Origin: an uncultured Clostridia bacterium | Lineage (GTDB): Bacteria; Bacillota; Clostridia; Peptostreptococcales; Anaerovoracaceae | Reading direction: 5' to 3' | DNA: 64,000 bases | Assembly (NCBI GenBank): GCA_938034165.1 | Contig: CALHKP010000011.1 | Span: 30,626 to 94,625 of the forward strand | Part shown: piece after piece, positions 53,108-62,248 of the stretch | Layout of the letters: every line of letters begins with the position of its first letter | Position numbering within the stretch: the stretch's first letter is position 1 | The notes under the pieces: model-generated | The model's input: only the letters and a program-made list of their open reading frames with translations | What the model was told of the DNA's origin: nothing | Databases searched by the model: none | Translations under genes and position numbers: made by a program

Positions 53108-54529
53108 TTGGAACACAAAGAAAGAAATATTGAAGAACTAAACGAAAAAGAAATATATATAGATGCAGATTCAGCCCCAACGGAAAACAAGATGGGAACT
53201 GCACCTATAGGCAGACTTCTTGCCTCAATGGCATGGCCTGCAATACTTTCTATGACAATCAGTGCACTTTATAACATCGTTGACAGTGTATTCGTTGCGA
53301 TGATAAGCCAGAAAGCACTTACAGCAGTTTCTCTGGTTATGCCGATTCAGATGCTTATGATCTCGGTCGGTGTTGGTAGCGGTGTGGGTGTAAACTCACT
53401 CATTGCAAGACGTCTGGGGGCACATAAATACGAAGAAGCAAACAAAGCCGCTAGCACCAGTCTTAGAATAGGCTTTTTTAACTTTTTGATATTTTTATTT
53501 GTAGGTCTTTTCCTGACAAAGCCGTTTATGAGATTATATACAAATGATACTCAGATATTTGAATACGGCGTTACATACATGAGAATCATAACAATCTTCA
53601 GTTTGTTTTTCCTTACTCAAGTTCTTATGGAAAAGGTACTTCAAGCAACGGGTAATATGATTGCACCTATGATAACTGCTCTTTCGGGAGCCATCACAAA
53701 TATAATATTGGACCCGATTCTCATCTTTGGCCTTTTCGGACTTCCTAAAATGGGAGTTGCCGGTGCGGCAGTTGCAACTGTTGCAGGTCAGGCGGTAGGT
53801 ATGACAATTGCACTTATCATTGTAATTACAAGAGACCATGCAGTTGAAGTTAAATTCAAGGGCTTCAAAATGGACTGGAAAATCGTAAAAGACATTTACG
53901 GAGTAGGACTTCCTTCAATAATAATGCAGGCAATAGGCTCAGTTATGCTTCTTGGATATAACTCGATTCTCGCTGCATCAGCAACAGCTGTAGCAGTTCT
54001 GGGTATATACTTCAAGCTTCAGTCGTTTATATTCATGCCTGTATTCGGTCTGAATCAGGGTGCAATGCCTATCATGGGATATAACTTCGGTGCTCACAAC
54101 AGAGAACGACTGATGAAAACCTACAAACTGGCGCTTTTGACAGCAATTGTAATTATGGGAATGGGAACATTACTGTTTCACTTCTTTCCGGAAGTGCTTC
54201 TCAAGATGTTCTCAGCAGATGCAGAGATGATGGAGATGGGGGTACCGGCACTTAAAATTATAAGCTTGTGCTTTGTACCGGCAGCCTTTGGTATTATTAC
54301 ATCGACACTGTTTCAGGGGACAGGGCACGGTGTATATAGTTTAGTAGGTTCGTTAATCAGACAGCTTATCGGAATTTTACCACTGGCGTATATAATTTAT
54401 CATCTTGCAGGAATTACGGCATCATGGATGTCATTCCCTCTTGCGGAAATAATAGGACTTATATATTCAGCACTGATGCTGAAATACTTATACAAAAAAG
54501 AACTTAGAGATCTTTCTAAAAATCTCTAA
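53108..54529 (+). CDS. MATE family efflux transporter
   Basis: A 473-residue protein with twelve hydrophobic segments. After an acidic N-terminus of 30 residues it has PIGRLLASMAWPAILSM, ALYNIVDSVFVAMIS and, in the second half, GLNQGAMPIMGYNFGAHN, all MATE marks. It exports cationic drugs or metabolites with sodium or protons. Start is TTG with GGGAGG upstream, 27 bases after rnpB. Its last codons lie in a perfect inverted repeat shared with the convergent YkgJ-type gene. Confidence 0.93.
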   Translation: MEHKERNIEELNEKEIYIDADSAPTENKMGTAPIGRLLASMAWPAILSMTISALYNIVDSVFVAMISQKALTAVSLVMPIQMLMISVGVGSGVGVNSLIARRLGAHKYEEANKAASTSLRIGFFNFLIFLFVGLFLTKPFMRLYTNDTQIFEYGVTYMRIITIFSLFFLTQVLMEKVLQATGNMIAPMITALSGAITNIILDPILIFGLFGLPKMGVAGAAVATVAGQAVGMTIALIIVITRDHAVEVKFKGFKMDWKIVKDIYGVGLPSIIMQAIGSVMLLGYNSILAASATAVAVLGIYFKLQSFIFMPVFGLNQGAMPIMGYNFGAHNRERLMKTYKLALLTAIVIMGMGTLLFHFFPEVLLKMFSADAEMMEMGVPALKIISLCFVPAAFGIITSTLFQGTGHGVYSLVGSLIRQLIGILPLAYIIYHLAGITASWMSFPLAEIIGLIYSALMLKYLYKKELRDLSKNL

Positions 54530-54534
54530 GTTCT
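54499..54534. repeat. 13-bp perfect inverted repeat across two convergent stop codons
   Basis: AGAACTTAGAGAT at 54499-54511 and ATCTCTAAGTTCT at 54522-54534 are exact reverse complements with a ten-base loop. Both stop codons (MATE at 54527-54529; YkgJ-type at 54518-54516 on the minus strand) lie inside. It can form a stable hairpin in either transcript but has no T-run. Confidence 0.95.
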
Positions 54535-55043
54535 GAATCATACTTTACAAGATCATAGATGAGAGGATCTCTTATGAGATGTTTCCAGCAGGTCAAAGTA
54601 GCCTTGATAAAGTCTTCTTCAATTTCATCTATGTTATCTAAAAGCGGGCAATAATATGGCAGCTCGGTATCATTTGGAATGAGCGTGAGTTCACCGTTTT
54701 TGTCTATATGCGGTGTCAGAGGAAATGTTCTGCACTGCATCGGGCGCTTTTCTCTTGGACAGTGGGGCGGATTGGTGCATCTTACAAAATACACTTTTCC
54801 TTTCCATGAAGCGGGAAAATCCATATCCTGTGCATATTCGTAACTCCACGAAAGCCATGTGTCCTCTTTGCTGTAAACTTTGTGTTCACCGGGAAGTAGG
54901 TACATCCCAAGTGATTCATCCTCCTTTCCACACGTACAGCAGGCGGCGGAGCACATTTGACCGCAGTCAAAAGGCACAGGTGAAACTCGATCCAAAAGCC
55001 TGTAAATGGCTAAATATGTTGATCTTCGTATACTACTTTTCAT
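54516..55043 (-). CDS. YkgJ family cysteine cluster protein
   Basis: A 175-residue protein with many cysteines in pairs (CGQMCSAACCTCGKED near residue 27, CTNPPHCPREKRPMQC near residue 88, PLLDNI region later), the layout of YkgJ/DUF-type zinc or iron-sulfur cluster proteins. Function unknown. It converges on the MATE gene with a 14-base overlap and is divergent from the activase gene, 59 bases away. Confidence 0.8.
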   Translation of the reverse strand: MKSSIRRSTYLAIYRLLDRVSPVPFDCGQMCSAACCTCGKEDESLGMYLLPGEHKVYSKEDTWLSWSYEYAQDMDFPASWKGKVYFVRCTNPPHCPREKRPMQCRTFPLTPHIDKNGELTLIPNDTELPYYCPLLDNIDEIEEDFIKATLTCWKHLIRDPLIYDLVKYDSELRDF

Positions 55044-55102
55044 ACAGAGTATTATACATCATTTTTATATTTTATACATCAGGTAATTTTATGAGGTAAC
55101 AA

Positions 55103-58100
55103 ATGAAGTTAGGTATTGATATCGGTTCAACAACGGTAAAAGTTGTTCTGACCGAGGATTGCGGGAAAATTTTATATTCAAAATACGAAAGACACATGTC
55201 TGATGTCTTCAACAAAGTCAGAGAGCTTCTGACTCAGATGCATGACGAATACAAGGACATTTCTGTCAAACCTGTAATTACAGGTTCCGGAGGTCTGGCT
55301 CTTGCTACTGTTCTAGGCGTTAAGTTTGAACAGGAAGTAGTTGCCTGCAGCAAAGCCGTAGAAACTTTGATCCCTCAGACAGACGTGGCTATAGAGCTCG
55401 GTGGTGAGGATGCTAAGATTACATTCTATGGTGCTACTGTTGAACAGAGAATGAACGGAACATGTGCAGGCGGTACAGGGGCATTTATTGACCAGATGGC
55501 TATTTTGCTCAATACTGATGCATCAGGCCTGAATGAGGCAGCAAAAAAGCATAAGATGATTTATCCGATTGCTGCACGATGCGGAGTTTTTGCAAAAACA
55601 GATATTCAGCCTTTGATTAACGACGGTGCATCAGTTCCTGATCTTGCTGCATCAATTTTCCAAGCGGTAGTAAATCAGACTATAAGCGGACTTGCATGCG
55701 GCCATACAATTAAAGGGAAAGTGGCATTTCTGGGAGGACCTTTGTCATTCCTTTCTGAGCTCAGAGAAAGATTTATAGAAACTCTGAACTTGAAAGATGA
55801 TGAAATTATATTTCCTGAGGACTCAAAGCTTTTCGTGGCAATCGGTGCTGCAATGCTTGCAAAAGATGAATACGAAATATCTTTGAGTGACCTTGTTAAA
55901 GGAATTAACGGAGCCGATCAGTCTACAGTTTCGGAAACTAAGCACATTGAACCCCTCTTCAGAAATAAGGAAGAGTATGACAGATTTACGGAAAGACATG
56001 GCAAGGACAAGATAAGAAGAAAAGATATCAAGAGAGCCAAGGATGAGACATTCCTAGGTATAGATGCAGGTTCAACTACAACCAAGGCTACTCTTATAGA
56101 TTCAAAGGGAAACCTTCTATATTCTTTCTACAGAAGTAACGAAGGAAATCCTATAGAAGCAACCAAGACCATGCTTACGGAGCTTTATTCACAGCTTCCA
56201 CCATCTGCTTATATAGCAAATACCTGTGTTACAGGATACGGTGAAGGTCTGATTAAGGCTGCATTTCATGCGGATATCGGCGAAATCGAAACTATGGCTC
56301 ACTACAGAGCTGCAGAATATTTTCTGCCGGGAGTTGAGTTTATTCTGGATATAGGCGGCCAGGACATGAAGTGCATGAAAATCAAGGATAATGCAATCTA
56401 CAATATTATGCTTAACGAGGCATGTTCGTCAGGCTGCGGCTCATTCTTGGAGACATATGCAAAATCAGTAAATCTCGACACAAAGGCTTTTGCCCAAGAA
56501 GCTCTTTTTGCAGAAAATCCTGTTGACCTTGGAACCAGATGTACAGTATTTATGAATTCCAAGGTTAAACAGGCTCAAAAAGAAGGTGCAACTATTGGCG
56601 ATATTTCTGCAGGACTTTCATATTCGGTTATCAAGAATGCCTTATACAAGGTAATCAAACTGAGAAATCCTGATGAAGCCGGCGAAAAAATCGTAGTTCA
56701 GGGAGGAACATTCCTAAATGACGCGGTTTTGAGAAGTATCGAAAAAATAATTGGCAAAAATGTAATAAGACCTGATATTGCAGGACTTATGGGTGCATAC
56801 GGATGTTCTCTGATTGCAATGGAAAACTATGTGGAAGACACTGAGTCCTCAATTCTGAAAAAGGATGAGCTCAATACATTCTCTGTTGAACATAAGGACG
56901 GAAGATGTCACGGCTGTGAAAACCAGTGTATTCTGACAATCAACAAATTCTCCGACGGTTCACGATTCATAACCGGTAACAGATGTGAAAAGGGTGCGGG
57001 AAGAGAAAAAGAAAACAAAGATATTCCCGATCTTTACGAATATAAATTGAGAAGGCTGTTCGGATATGTTCCGCTTTCGGATCATGATGCGGAAAGAGGT
57101 ACTGTTGGAATTCCAAGAGTTCTCAATATGTACGAAAATTACCCGTTCTGGTTTACGCTTTTCACTGAACTAAAATTCAGGGTTGTATTATCTCCTTTGT
57201 CAAGCAAGAAGATTTACGAAAGTGGTATGGAAACGATTTCTTCAGATACTGCATGCTACCCTGCAAAGCTGGTTCACGGACATATCAAGTGGCTTGTTGA
57301 AAACGGGGAGCAATGGATTTTCTATCCTTCTTTGAATTACGAGAGAAACGAAGATCCGACAGCCCCTAACCATTACAACTGTCCGATTGTAGCAACTTAT
57401 CCTGAAGTTATAGCAAATAACATGGATGATATCTTTGCAGACCACGATGTGAAGTTTTCTCATCCGTTTTTACCATATGACAATGACCTGAAGCTTGTAC
57501 ATGCCTTGTTTGAGGAATTTAAACCTTATCATATTCCGAAAGATGAGCTTGCAAGGGCTGTAACTAAAGCAAGACACGAGCAGACAAGATTTAAGGATGA
57601 TATAAGAAAGCAGGGTGAATATGCCATCAGATATGCAAGAGCAAACAACAAGAAGTGCATAGTTCTTTCCGGAAGACCATATCACCTTGATCCGGAAATC
57701 AATCATGGCATAAACAAGCTGATAAACTCCTTTGATCTGGTTGTGCTTACAGAGGATTCTGTGGCGCACATGGGTGATCTTGCAAGACCTCTCAGAGTTC
57801 TTGATCAGTGGGCTTACCATTCAAGACTTTATAAGGCGGCAGAGTTTGTCGGAAAGAATGACGATATAGAGATTATTCAGCTTAACTCTTTCGGATGCGG
57901 TCTGGATGCCGTTACAACTGATCAGGTTGAGGAAATCTGTGCAAATAACAACAAGCTTTATACGGTTCTGAAGATTGACGAAGGATCAAACCTAGGTGCA
58001 ATTAAGATCAGAATACGTTCTTTAAAAGCTGCAATGGAAGCCAGAGAAAAGAATGATGTTCATGCGATAAGCAATCACAAGCCTTACGAAAGAGTTTTGT

Positions 58101-59326
58101 TTACAGAGGAAATGAGAAGAAATTATACAATTTTGGTACCTCAGATGTCACCTCTGCATTTCACTTATCTAGAAGCGGCTATGAATTCATGCGGATACAA
58201 TGCCGTTCTGCTACCTCCTGTAGACAAAAATTCTGTAGAAGAAGGCTTGAGATACATTAACAATGACGCATGTTATCCTACAATAGTTACGCTTGGTCAG
58301 ATTATTTCTGCTCTCAAGTCAGGCGAGTATGATTTGAATAAAACAGCTGTCTTTATGTCACAGACAGGTGGCGGTTGCCGTGCAAGTAACTATATTGCTT
58401 TGCTTAGAAAAGCTCTCAAGGACATGGGTTGTCCTCAGGTGCCTGTGGTTTCGTTTAATACTGCGGGGCTTGAACAGAATCCGGGATTTAAGATTACGGC
58501 ATCTATGGGTCTGAAGCTTGCTGTTGCGGCTGTTTACGGTGACGTGATCATGCGTGTTTTATATGCTACAAGACCTTACGAAAAGGAAAAAGGAACATGT
58601 CAGAAGATATTGGACAAGTGGCATGACCCTATAATCGATAATGTTATACATTTCAAAAAATCAAAGTTCGAAAAGAATATCAAACAGATTGTTGACGATT
58701 TTGATAATGTTGAAAGAACCGGAGAGGTTAAGCCTAGAGTAGGCGTTGTAGGAGAAATTCTCGTAAAATACCATCCGAATGCCAACAACAATATCGTGGA
58801 CATTATAGAAGAAGAGGGCGGCGAAGCCGTGGTTCTTGATCTGATAGACTTCTTCCTTTACGGAATGTACAGCAAAAAATTCAACTATGAGCACCTGAAT
58901 GGTTCATACAAGGCAATGAAGCTGAACGAACTTGGCATAAAAGCTATCGAATGGCTCAGAAAGCCTATGAGAAAGGCACTGAGAGACAGCATGTATTTCA
59001 GCGAGCCATCACATATTGAAGAAACAGCAAAGGCCGCATCTTCGATAATTTCCCTTGGAAACCAGTGCGGAGAAGGATGGCTTCTTACAGGTGAAATGAT
59101 TGAACTTATCCACAGCGGTGCGGAGAACATCGTATGTCTTCAGCCATTTGCATGTCTGCCTAATCATGTAACAGGCAAGGGCATGATGAAAGCTCTTCGC
59201 AAGATGAATCCGAAGGCAAATATAGTTGCAATAGACTATGACCCGGGTGCCAGCGATGTAAATCAGCTTAACAGAATCAAGCTGATGATGGCGACAGCAC
59301 ATAAAAACATTGAAAATCACGAATAA
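55103..59326 (+). CDS. 2-hydroxyacyl-CoA dehydratase activase-like protein (BadF/BadG + DUF2229)
   Basis: A 1407-residue protein with two ASKHA ATPase halves (LGIDIGSTTVKVVL at residue 2; FLGIDAGSTTTKATL near 313) and a C-terminal DUF2229/dehydratase-like region. Each half keeps the two cysteines that bridge the [4Fe-4S] cluster in activators: NGTCAGGTGAF with ARCGVF, and NEACSSGCGSF with TRCTVF. Activases use ATP to fire one electron into dehydratases. No dehydratase subunits lie nearby, and proteins of this long form are widespread in Clostridia with unproven function. ATG with ATGAGGTAA upstream. Confidence 0.9.
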   Translation: MKLGIDIGSTTVKVVLTEDCGKILYSKYERHMSDVFNKVRELLTQMHDEYKDISVKPVITGSGGLALATVLGVKFEQEVVACSKAVETLIPQTDVAIELGGEDAKITFYGATVEQRMNGTCAGGTGAFIDQMAILLNTDASGLNEAAKKHKMIYPIAARCGVFAKTDIQPLINDGASVPDLAASIFQAVVNQTISGLACGHTIKGKVAFLGGPLSFLSELRERFIETLNLKDDEIIFPEDSKLFVAIGAAMLAKDEYEISLSDLVKGINGADQSTVSETKHIEPLFRNKEEYDRFTERHGKDKIRRKDIKRAKDETFLGIDAGSTTTKATLIDSKGNLLYSFYRSNEGNPIEATKTMLTELYSQLPPSAYIANTCVTGYGEGLIKAAFHADIGEIETMAHYRAAEYFLPGVEFILDIGGQDMKCMKIKDNAIYNIMLNEACSSGCGSFLETYAKSVNLDTKAFAQEALFAENPVDLGTRCTVFMNSKVKQAQKEGATIGDISAGLSYSVIKNALYKVIKLRNPDEAGEKIVVQGGTFLNDAVLRSIEKIIGKNVIRPDIAGLMGAYGCSLIAMENYVEDTESSILKKDELNTFSVEHKDGRCHGCENQCILTINKFSDGSRFITGNRCEKGAGREKENKDIPDLYEYKLRRLFGYVPLSDHDAERGTVGIPRVLNMYENYPFWFTLFTELKFRVVLSPLSSKKIYESGMETISSDTACYPAKLVHGHIKWLVENGEQWIFYPSLNYERNEDPTAPNHYNCPIVATYPEVIANNMDDIFADHDVKFSHPFLPYDNDLKLVHALFEEFKPYHIPKDELARAVTKARHEQTRFKDDIRKQGEYAIRYARANNKKCIVLSGRPYHLDPEINHGINKLINSFDLVVLTEDSVAHMGDLARPLRVLDQWAYHSRLYKAAEFVGKNDDIEIIQLNSFGCGLDAVTTDQVEEICANNNKLYTVLKIDEGSNLGAIKIRIRSLKAAMEAREKNDVHAISNHKPYERVLFTEEMRRNYTILVPQMSPLHFTYLEAAMNSCGYNAVLLPPVDKNSVEEGLRYINNDACYPTIVTLGQIISALKSGEYDLNKTAVFMSQTGGGCRASNYIALLRKALKDMGCPQVPVVSFNTAGLEQNPGFKITASMGLKLAVAAVYGDVIMRVLYATRPYEKEKGTCQKILDKWHDPIIDNVIHFKKSKFEKNIKQIVDDFDNVERTGEVKPRVGVVGEILVKYHPNANNNIVDIIEEEGGEAVVLDLIDFFLYGMYSKKFNYEHLNGSYKAMKLNELGIKAIEWLRKPMRKALRDSMYFSEPSHIEETAKAASSIISLGNQCGEGWLLTGEMIELIHSGAENIVCLQPFACLPNHVTGKGMMKALRKMNPKANIVAIDYDPGASDVNQLNRIKLMMATAHKNIENHE

Positions 59327-59387
59327 TTAGTGTATACTGATTAGGTTGATTAATAAATTATTAAAATATGAGATAGGAGGTGTCTCC

Positions 59388-60113
59388 ATGGGAAGACACG
59401 GTACAATTGCCGGCAGAAAAGCGGCTCAGGACTCTAAGAGAGCTGCTATGTTCACAAAATATGCAAAAGCTATTACTGTAGCAGCGAAAGACGGAGGCGA
59501 CCCTGAATATAACGCAGGGCTGAGAGTTGCTATAGAAAAAGCCAAGGCAATCAGTATGCCAAATGATAACATACAGAGAGCCATCAAGAAAGGTACAGGA
59601 GAACTTGAAGGCGTTTCATACGAAGAATTATCTTTTGAAGGTTACGGTCCCGGCGGAGTTGCTATCATCGTTGACTGTCTGACAGACAACAACAATCGTT
59701 CAACTTCATCCGTAAGATCAACTTTTGACAAATACGGCGGAAACCTGGGTACTCCGGGCTGCGTTTCATACATGTTCTCAAGAAAGGGAGTAATCCTTAT
59801 CGAAAAGACTGATGACATCGACGAAGATGCACTTATGGAAGCAGCACTTGAAGCAGGCGCTGATGATATGATTACAAACGAAGACAGTTTCGAAATCCAG
59901 ACTGATCCATCAGTTTACACTGATGTTCATCATGCTCTTGCAGATGCAGGATATGAATTTGTTGAATCAGATATAGAGTATGTTCCATCTATGGAATCAA
60001 CTCCTTCAGAGCTTGATATTCCAAAGCTTAGAAAGCTTATCGAAGTACTGGAAGACAACGATGACGTACAGAAGGTTCACACTAACTGCGGAATAGACCT
60101 TTACGAAGAATAA
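59388..60113 (+). CDS. yebC: YebC/PmpR family protein
   Basis: A 241-residue YebC-type protein: MGRHGTIAGRKAAQDSKRAA, then IEKAKAISMPNDNIQRAIKK, GYGPGGVAIIVDCLTDNNNR and the acidic C-terminal domain. Members have been described as transcription regulators and, more recently, as translation factors helping ribosomes through proline stretches. The ATG at 59388 has AGGAGGTG upstream and is much better than a TTG at 59346. Confidence 0.95.
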   Translation: MGRHGTIAGRKAAQDSKRAAMFTKYAKAITVAAKDGGDPEYNAGLRVAIEKAKAISMPNDNIQRAIKKGTGELEGVSYEELSFEGYGPGGVAIIVDCLTDNNNRSTSSVRSTFDKYGGNLGTPGCVSYMFSRKGVILIEKTDDIDEDALMEAALEAGADDMITNEDSFEIQTDPSVYTDVHHALADAGYEFVESDIEYVPSMESTPSELDIPKLRKLIEVLEDNDDVQKVHTNCGIDLYEE

Positions 60114-60128
60114 TAAGTGTATTATAAT
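60100..60128 (+). promoter_or_regulatory. promoter for the 6S-like RNA
   Basis: TTTACG at 60100-60105, 17-base spacer, perfect TATAAT at 60123-60128, overlapping the yebC stop codon. It would start transcription at about 60134, just where the RNA's closing stem begins. Confidence 0.65.
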
Positions 60129-60132
60129 AAGT

Positions 60133-60314
60133 ATTGCCTGGAACTTGCGTTTTGGATTCATAATTGAACCTACATTTTTGCTTAGGGAATTTGTGTCCGT
60201 AAGTTTATGTCAAGCCGTCATTGTAGCGGAAGACAGACGCTTTCGGTAGAATACCCACCTATCAGACGATAGGGCGTCAATTATATCCAGACGAAGACTC
60301 CGGGTAATTTTTTT
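60133..60314 (+). ncRNA. ssrS: probable 6S RNA
   Basis: A 182-base non-coding stretch. ATTGCCTGGA at 60133-60142 pairs with TCCGGGTAAT at 60299-60308 (two G-U), forming a closing stem followed by seven T. Internal landmarks GAACCTACAT, GCTTAGGGAA, TCAAGCC, AATACCCACC and a CCTATC/GATAGG hairpin resemble, from memory, clostridial 6S RNAs annotated at such sites. 6S RNA mimics an open promoter and sequesters housekeeping RNA polymerase. The size, promoter and terminator fit; family membership needs a covariance search. Confidence 0.72.
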
Positions 60315-60328
60315 GCGGAGGAATCATT

Positions 60329-60868
60329 ATGAATTTACCTAATAAACTCACTGTAGCACGTGTGATTGCAGTTCCATTTTTTATAGCAGCATATATGATG
60401 GGATACTATCTTCCTGCATTCATTATTTTCATTGCTGCATCATTTACGGATCTTCTGGACGGAAAGATAGCAAGAAAATACAATCTTGTTACTAACTTCG
60501 GAAAAATCATGGACCCTCTTGCAGACAAGATTCTGGTTTATTCAGCATTTTGTCTGATGGCAGAAGACGGTTCTGTTCCTGCATGGATGTTGATAGTTAT
60601 CCTTGCAAGAGAATTTGTTGTTGCAGGCATGAGAACAGTTGCCGCATCAGAAGGAATTGTGATTGCCGCAGGAATGAGCGGAAAAATCAAGACAGTTCTT
60701 CAGATGATCGCAGTACCTCTTCTTCTTCTGACAGCAGCAATCACAAGCGAAGCGGTGCAACATGGATTCTACCTGGCATCACAGGCGTTCTTATGGGCTT
60801 CACTGATTATGACAGTATATTCCGGAGTAGAATATATTCTACAGAATAAAAAAGTATTTTCAATGTAA
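60329..60868 (+). CDS. pgsA: CDP-diacylglycerol-glycerol-3-phosphate 3-phosphatidyltransferase
   Basis: A 179-residue membrane protein with the CDP-alcohol phosphatidyltransferase motif DLLDGKIARKYNLVTNFGKIMDPLADK (D-G-x2-A-R-x8-G-x3-D-x3-D). Four to five hydrophobic segments. It makes phosphatidylglycerophosphate, the precursor of phosphatidylglycerol. GCGGAGGAA precedes the ATG, directly after the 6S-like RNA. pgsA-cinA-recA is the usual Firmicute order. Confidence 0.95.
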   Translation: MNLPNKLTVARVIAVPFFIAAYMMGYYLPAFIIFIAASFTDLLDGKIARKYNLVTNFGKIMDPLADKILVYSAFCLMAEDGSVPAWMLIVILAREFVVAGMRTVAASEGIVIAAGMSGKIKTVLQMIAVPLLLLTAAITSEAVQHGFYLASQAFLWASLIMTVYSGVEYILQNKKVFSM

Positions 60869-60879
60869 AAGGAGTGACA

Positions 60880-62124
60880 ATGAAAACAGCAATTCTTACT
60901 GTGGGAACAGAAATTTTGTTTGGTCAGATTGTCAATACTAATACAGCATTTTTATCCCAGCAGTTAAACCTGCTGGGTTTTGATGTTTTATACCATTACA
61001 GTGTTGGTGACAATTCTGACAGACTTGATGCTCTTCTCGACGAAATCTTTGATAAATGTGACCTTGTTATAACTACAGGAGGTCTTGGACCTACAGAGGA
61101 TGACCTAACAAAAGAAATTATATGCAGTCATTTTGATGATACGCTTATAATGAATGAAGAAAGCCTGAACCATATCAAAGATATGGCAGTCAAAAGAGGA
61201 CGGGCACTTACCGAAAACAATTATAAGCAGGCACTTCTTCCATCAAAGGCGACGGTTTTTCAGAACACCTGCGGATCTGCACCCGGCTTTGCTCTGGAAC
61301 ATGAAGGCAAGTTTATTATCTGTATGCCCGGACCTCCTCATGAGATGAGTGCTATGTGGGAAATCTCGGCGTTACCTTATCTGAAAAGATTTACAAATGA
61401 CTATCTCTATTACAGAATTATTCGCACCTTCGGAGTAGGCGAGTCGAGACTTGAAACTATGCTTCTTAATCTGATTGATAACCAGAGTGACCCTACTATT
61501 GCAACTTATGCAAAGAAAACCGAATGCAGTATCAGGGTTGCCTCTAAACGTAAGACTCTCCATGAGGCGAAGGTTGCTGTGGATGACATGATTGAAAAAA
61601 TATCTGAAGTCGTCGGAGAATTTATTTACAGCCTTGATGATGTTGATTTTAACAAGGTTGTGGGTAATAAACTTGTGGAAAATGATATAACTGTATCTGT
61701 ATGTGAATCATGCACAGGTGGACTTATTGCCGAAAAACTGGTTGAGGTTTCCGGTATATCAAAAGTATTTGACCGCGGTCTTGTAACTTATTCTCACAGA
61801 GCAAAGAACGATGAACTAGGGGTGTCGCTTGATACAATCGAAAAATACTCTGCCGAAAGCAGAGAAGTCGCAATCGAAATGGTTGACGGGTTGTATCGCA
61901 AGACGGGCAGCGACATATGTGTTTCTGTTACAGGCGTTGCGGGTCCCGGGGCGTACGGAAATAACCCTGCCGGGCACATTTTTGTTGGATTTTCGGTAAA
62001 AGGAGAATCTTTCGTAAGGGAAATTTTCACAGGCAAAGATGACAGAGAGTATAATCGATATTATACTTACATGTGTGTGATGGATGAGATGAACAAAATC
62101 ATCAATGGTATGCTTTGCATTTGA
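60880..62124 (+). CDS. cinA: CinA, competence/damage-inducible nicotinamide nucleotide-processing protein
   Basis: A 414-residue CinA: N-terminal MoCF-like domain (AILTVGTEILFGQIVNTNT, TTGGLGPTEDDLTKEI, MPGPPHEM) and C-terminal NMN deamidase domain (VCESCTGGLIAEKLVEVSG, VTGVAGPGAYGNNPAG). It acts in pyridine nucleotide recycling and is often co-induced with recA. The ATG at 60880 is preferred (AAAAGGAG eight bases upstream); a GTG lies six bases before it. Confidence 0.94.
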   Translation: MKTAILTVGTEILFGQIVNTNTAFLSQQLNLLGFDVLYHYSVGDNSDRLDALLDEIFDKCDLVITTGGLGPTEDDLTKEIICSHFDDTLIMNEESLNHIKDMAVKRGRALTENNYKQALLPSKATVFQNTCGSAPGFALEHEGKFIICMPGPPHEMSAMWEISALPYLKRFTNDYLYYRIIRTFGVGESRLETMLLNLIDNQSDPTIATYAKKTECSIRVASKRKTLHEAKVAVDDMIEKISEVVGEFIYSLDDVDFNKVVGNKLVENDITVSVCESCTGGLIAEKLVEVSGISKVFDRGLVTYSHRAKNDELGVSLDTIEKYSAESREVAIEMVDGLYRKTGSDICVSVTGVAGPGAYGNNPAGHIFVGFSVKGESFVREIFTGKDDREYNRYYTYMCVMDEMNKIINGMLCI

Positions 62125-62181
62125 CAGAACAGTATTAATCATATATAATCGTAATTACCAAATATTTCCAATAATATTGGA

Positions 62182-62210
62182 TTGCATTTTGGCAGCGAAT
62201 AGGGTATTAT
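62182..62210 (+). promoter_or_regulatory. promoter for recA
   Basis: TTGCAT at 62182-62187, 17-base spacer, TATTAT at 62205-62210. Transcription would begin near 62217, within the SOS box. Confidence 0.65.
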
Positions 62211-62217
62211 ATTAATA

Positions 62218-62231
62218 AGAACAGTTGTTCT
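62218..62231. promoter_or_regulatory. SOS (LexA) box before recA
   Basis: AGAACAGTTGTTCT is a palindrome holding GAAC-N4-GTTC, the Gram-positive LexA operator. It lies on the predicted start of transcription, so LexA binding would block recA until DNA damage. No other copy was noticed in the window. Confidence 0.88.
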
Positions 62232-62248
62232 AATATGGGAGGTATATT

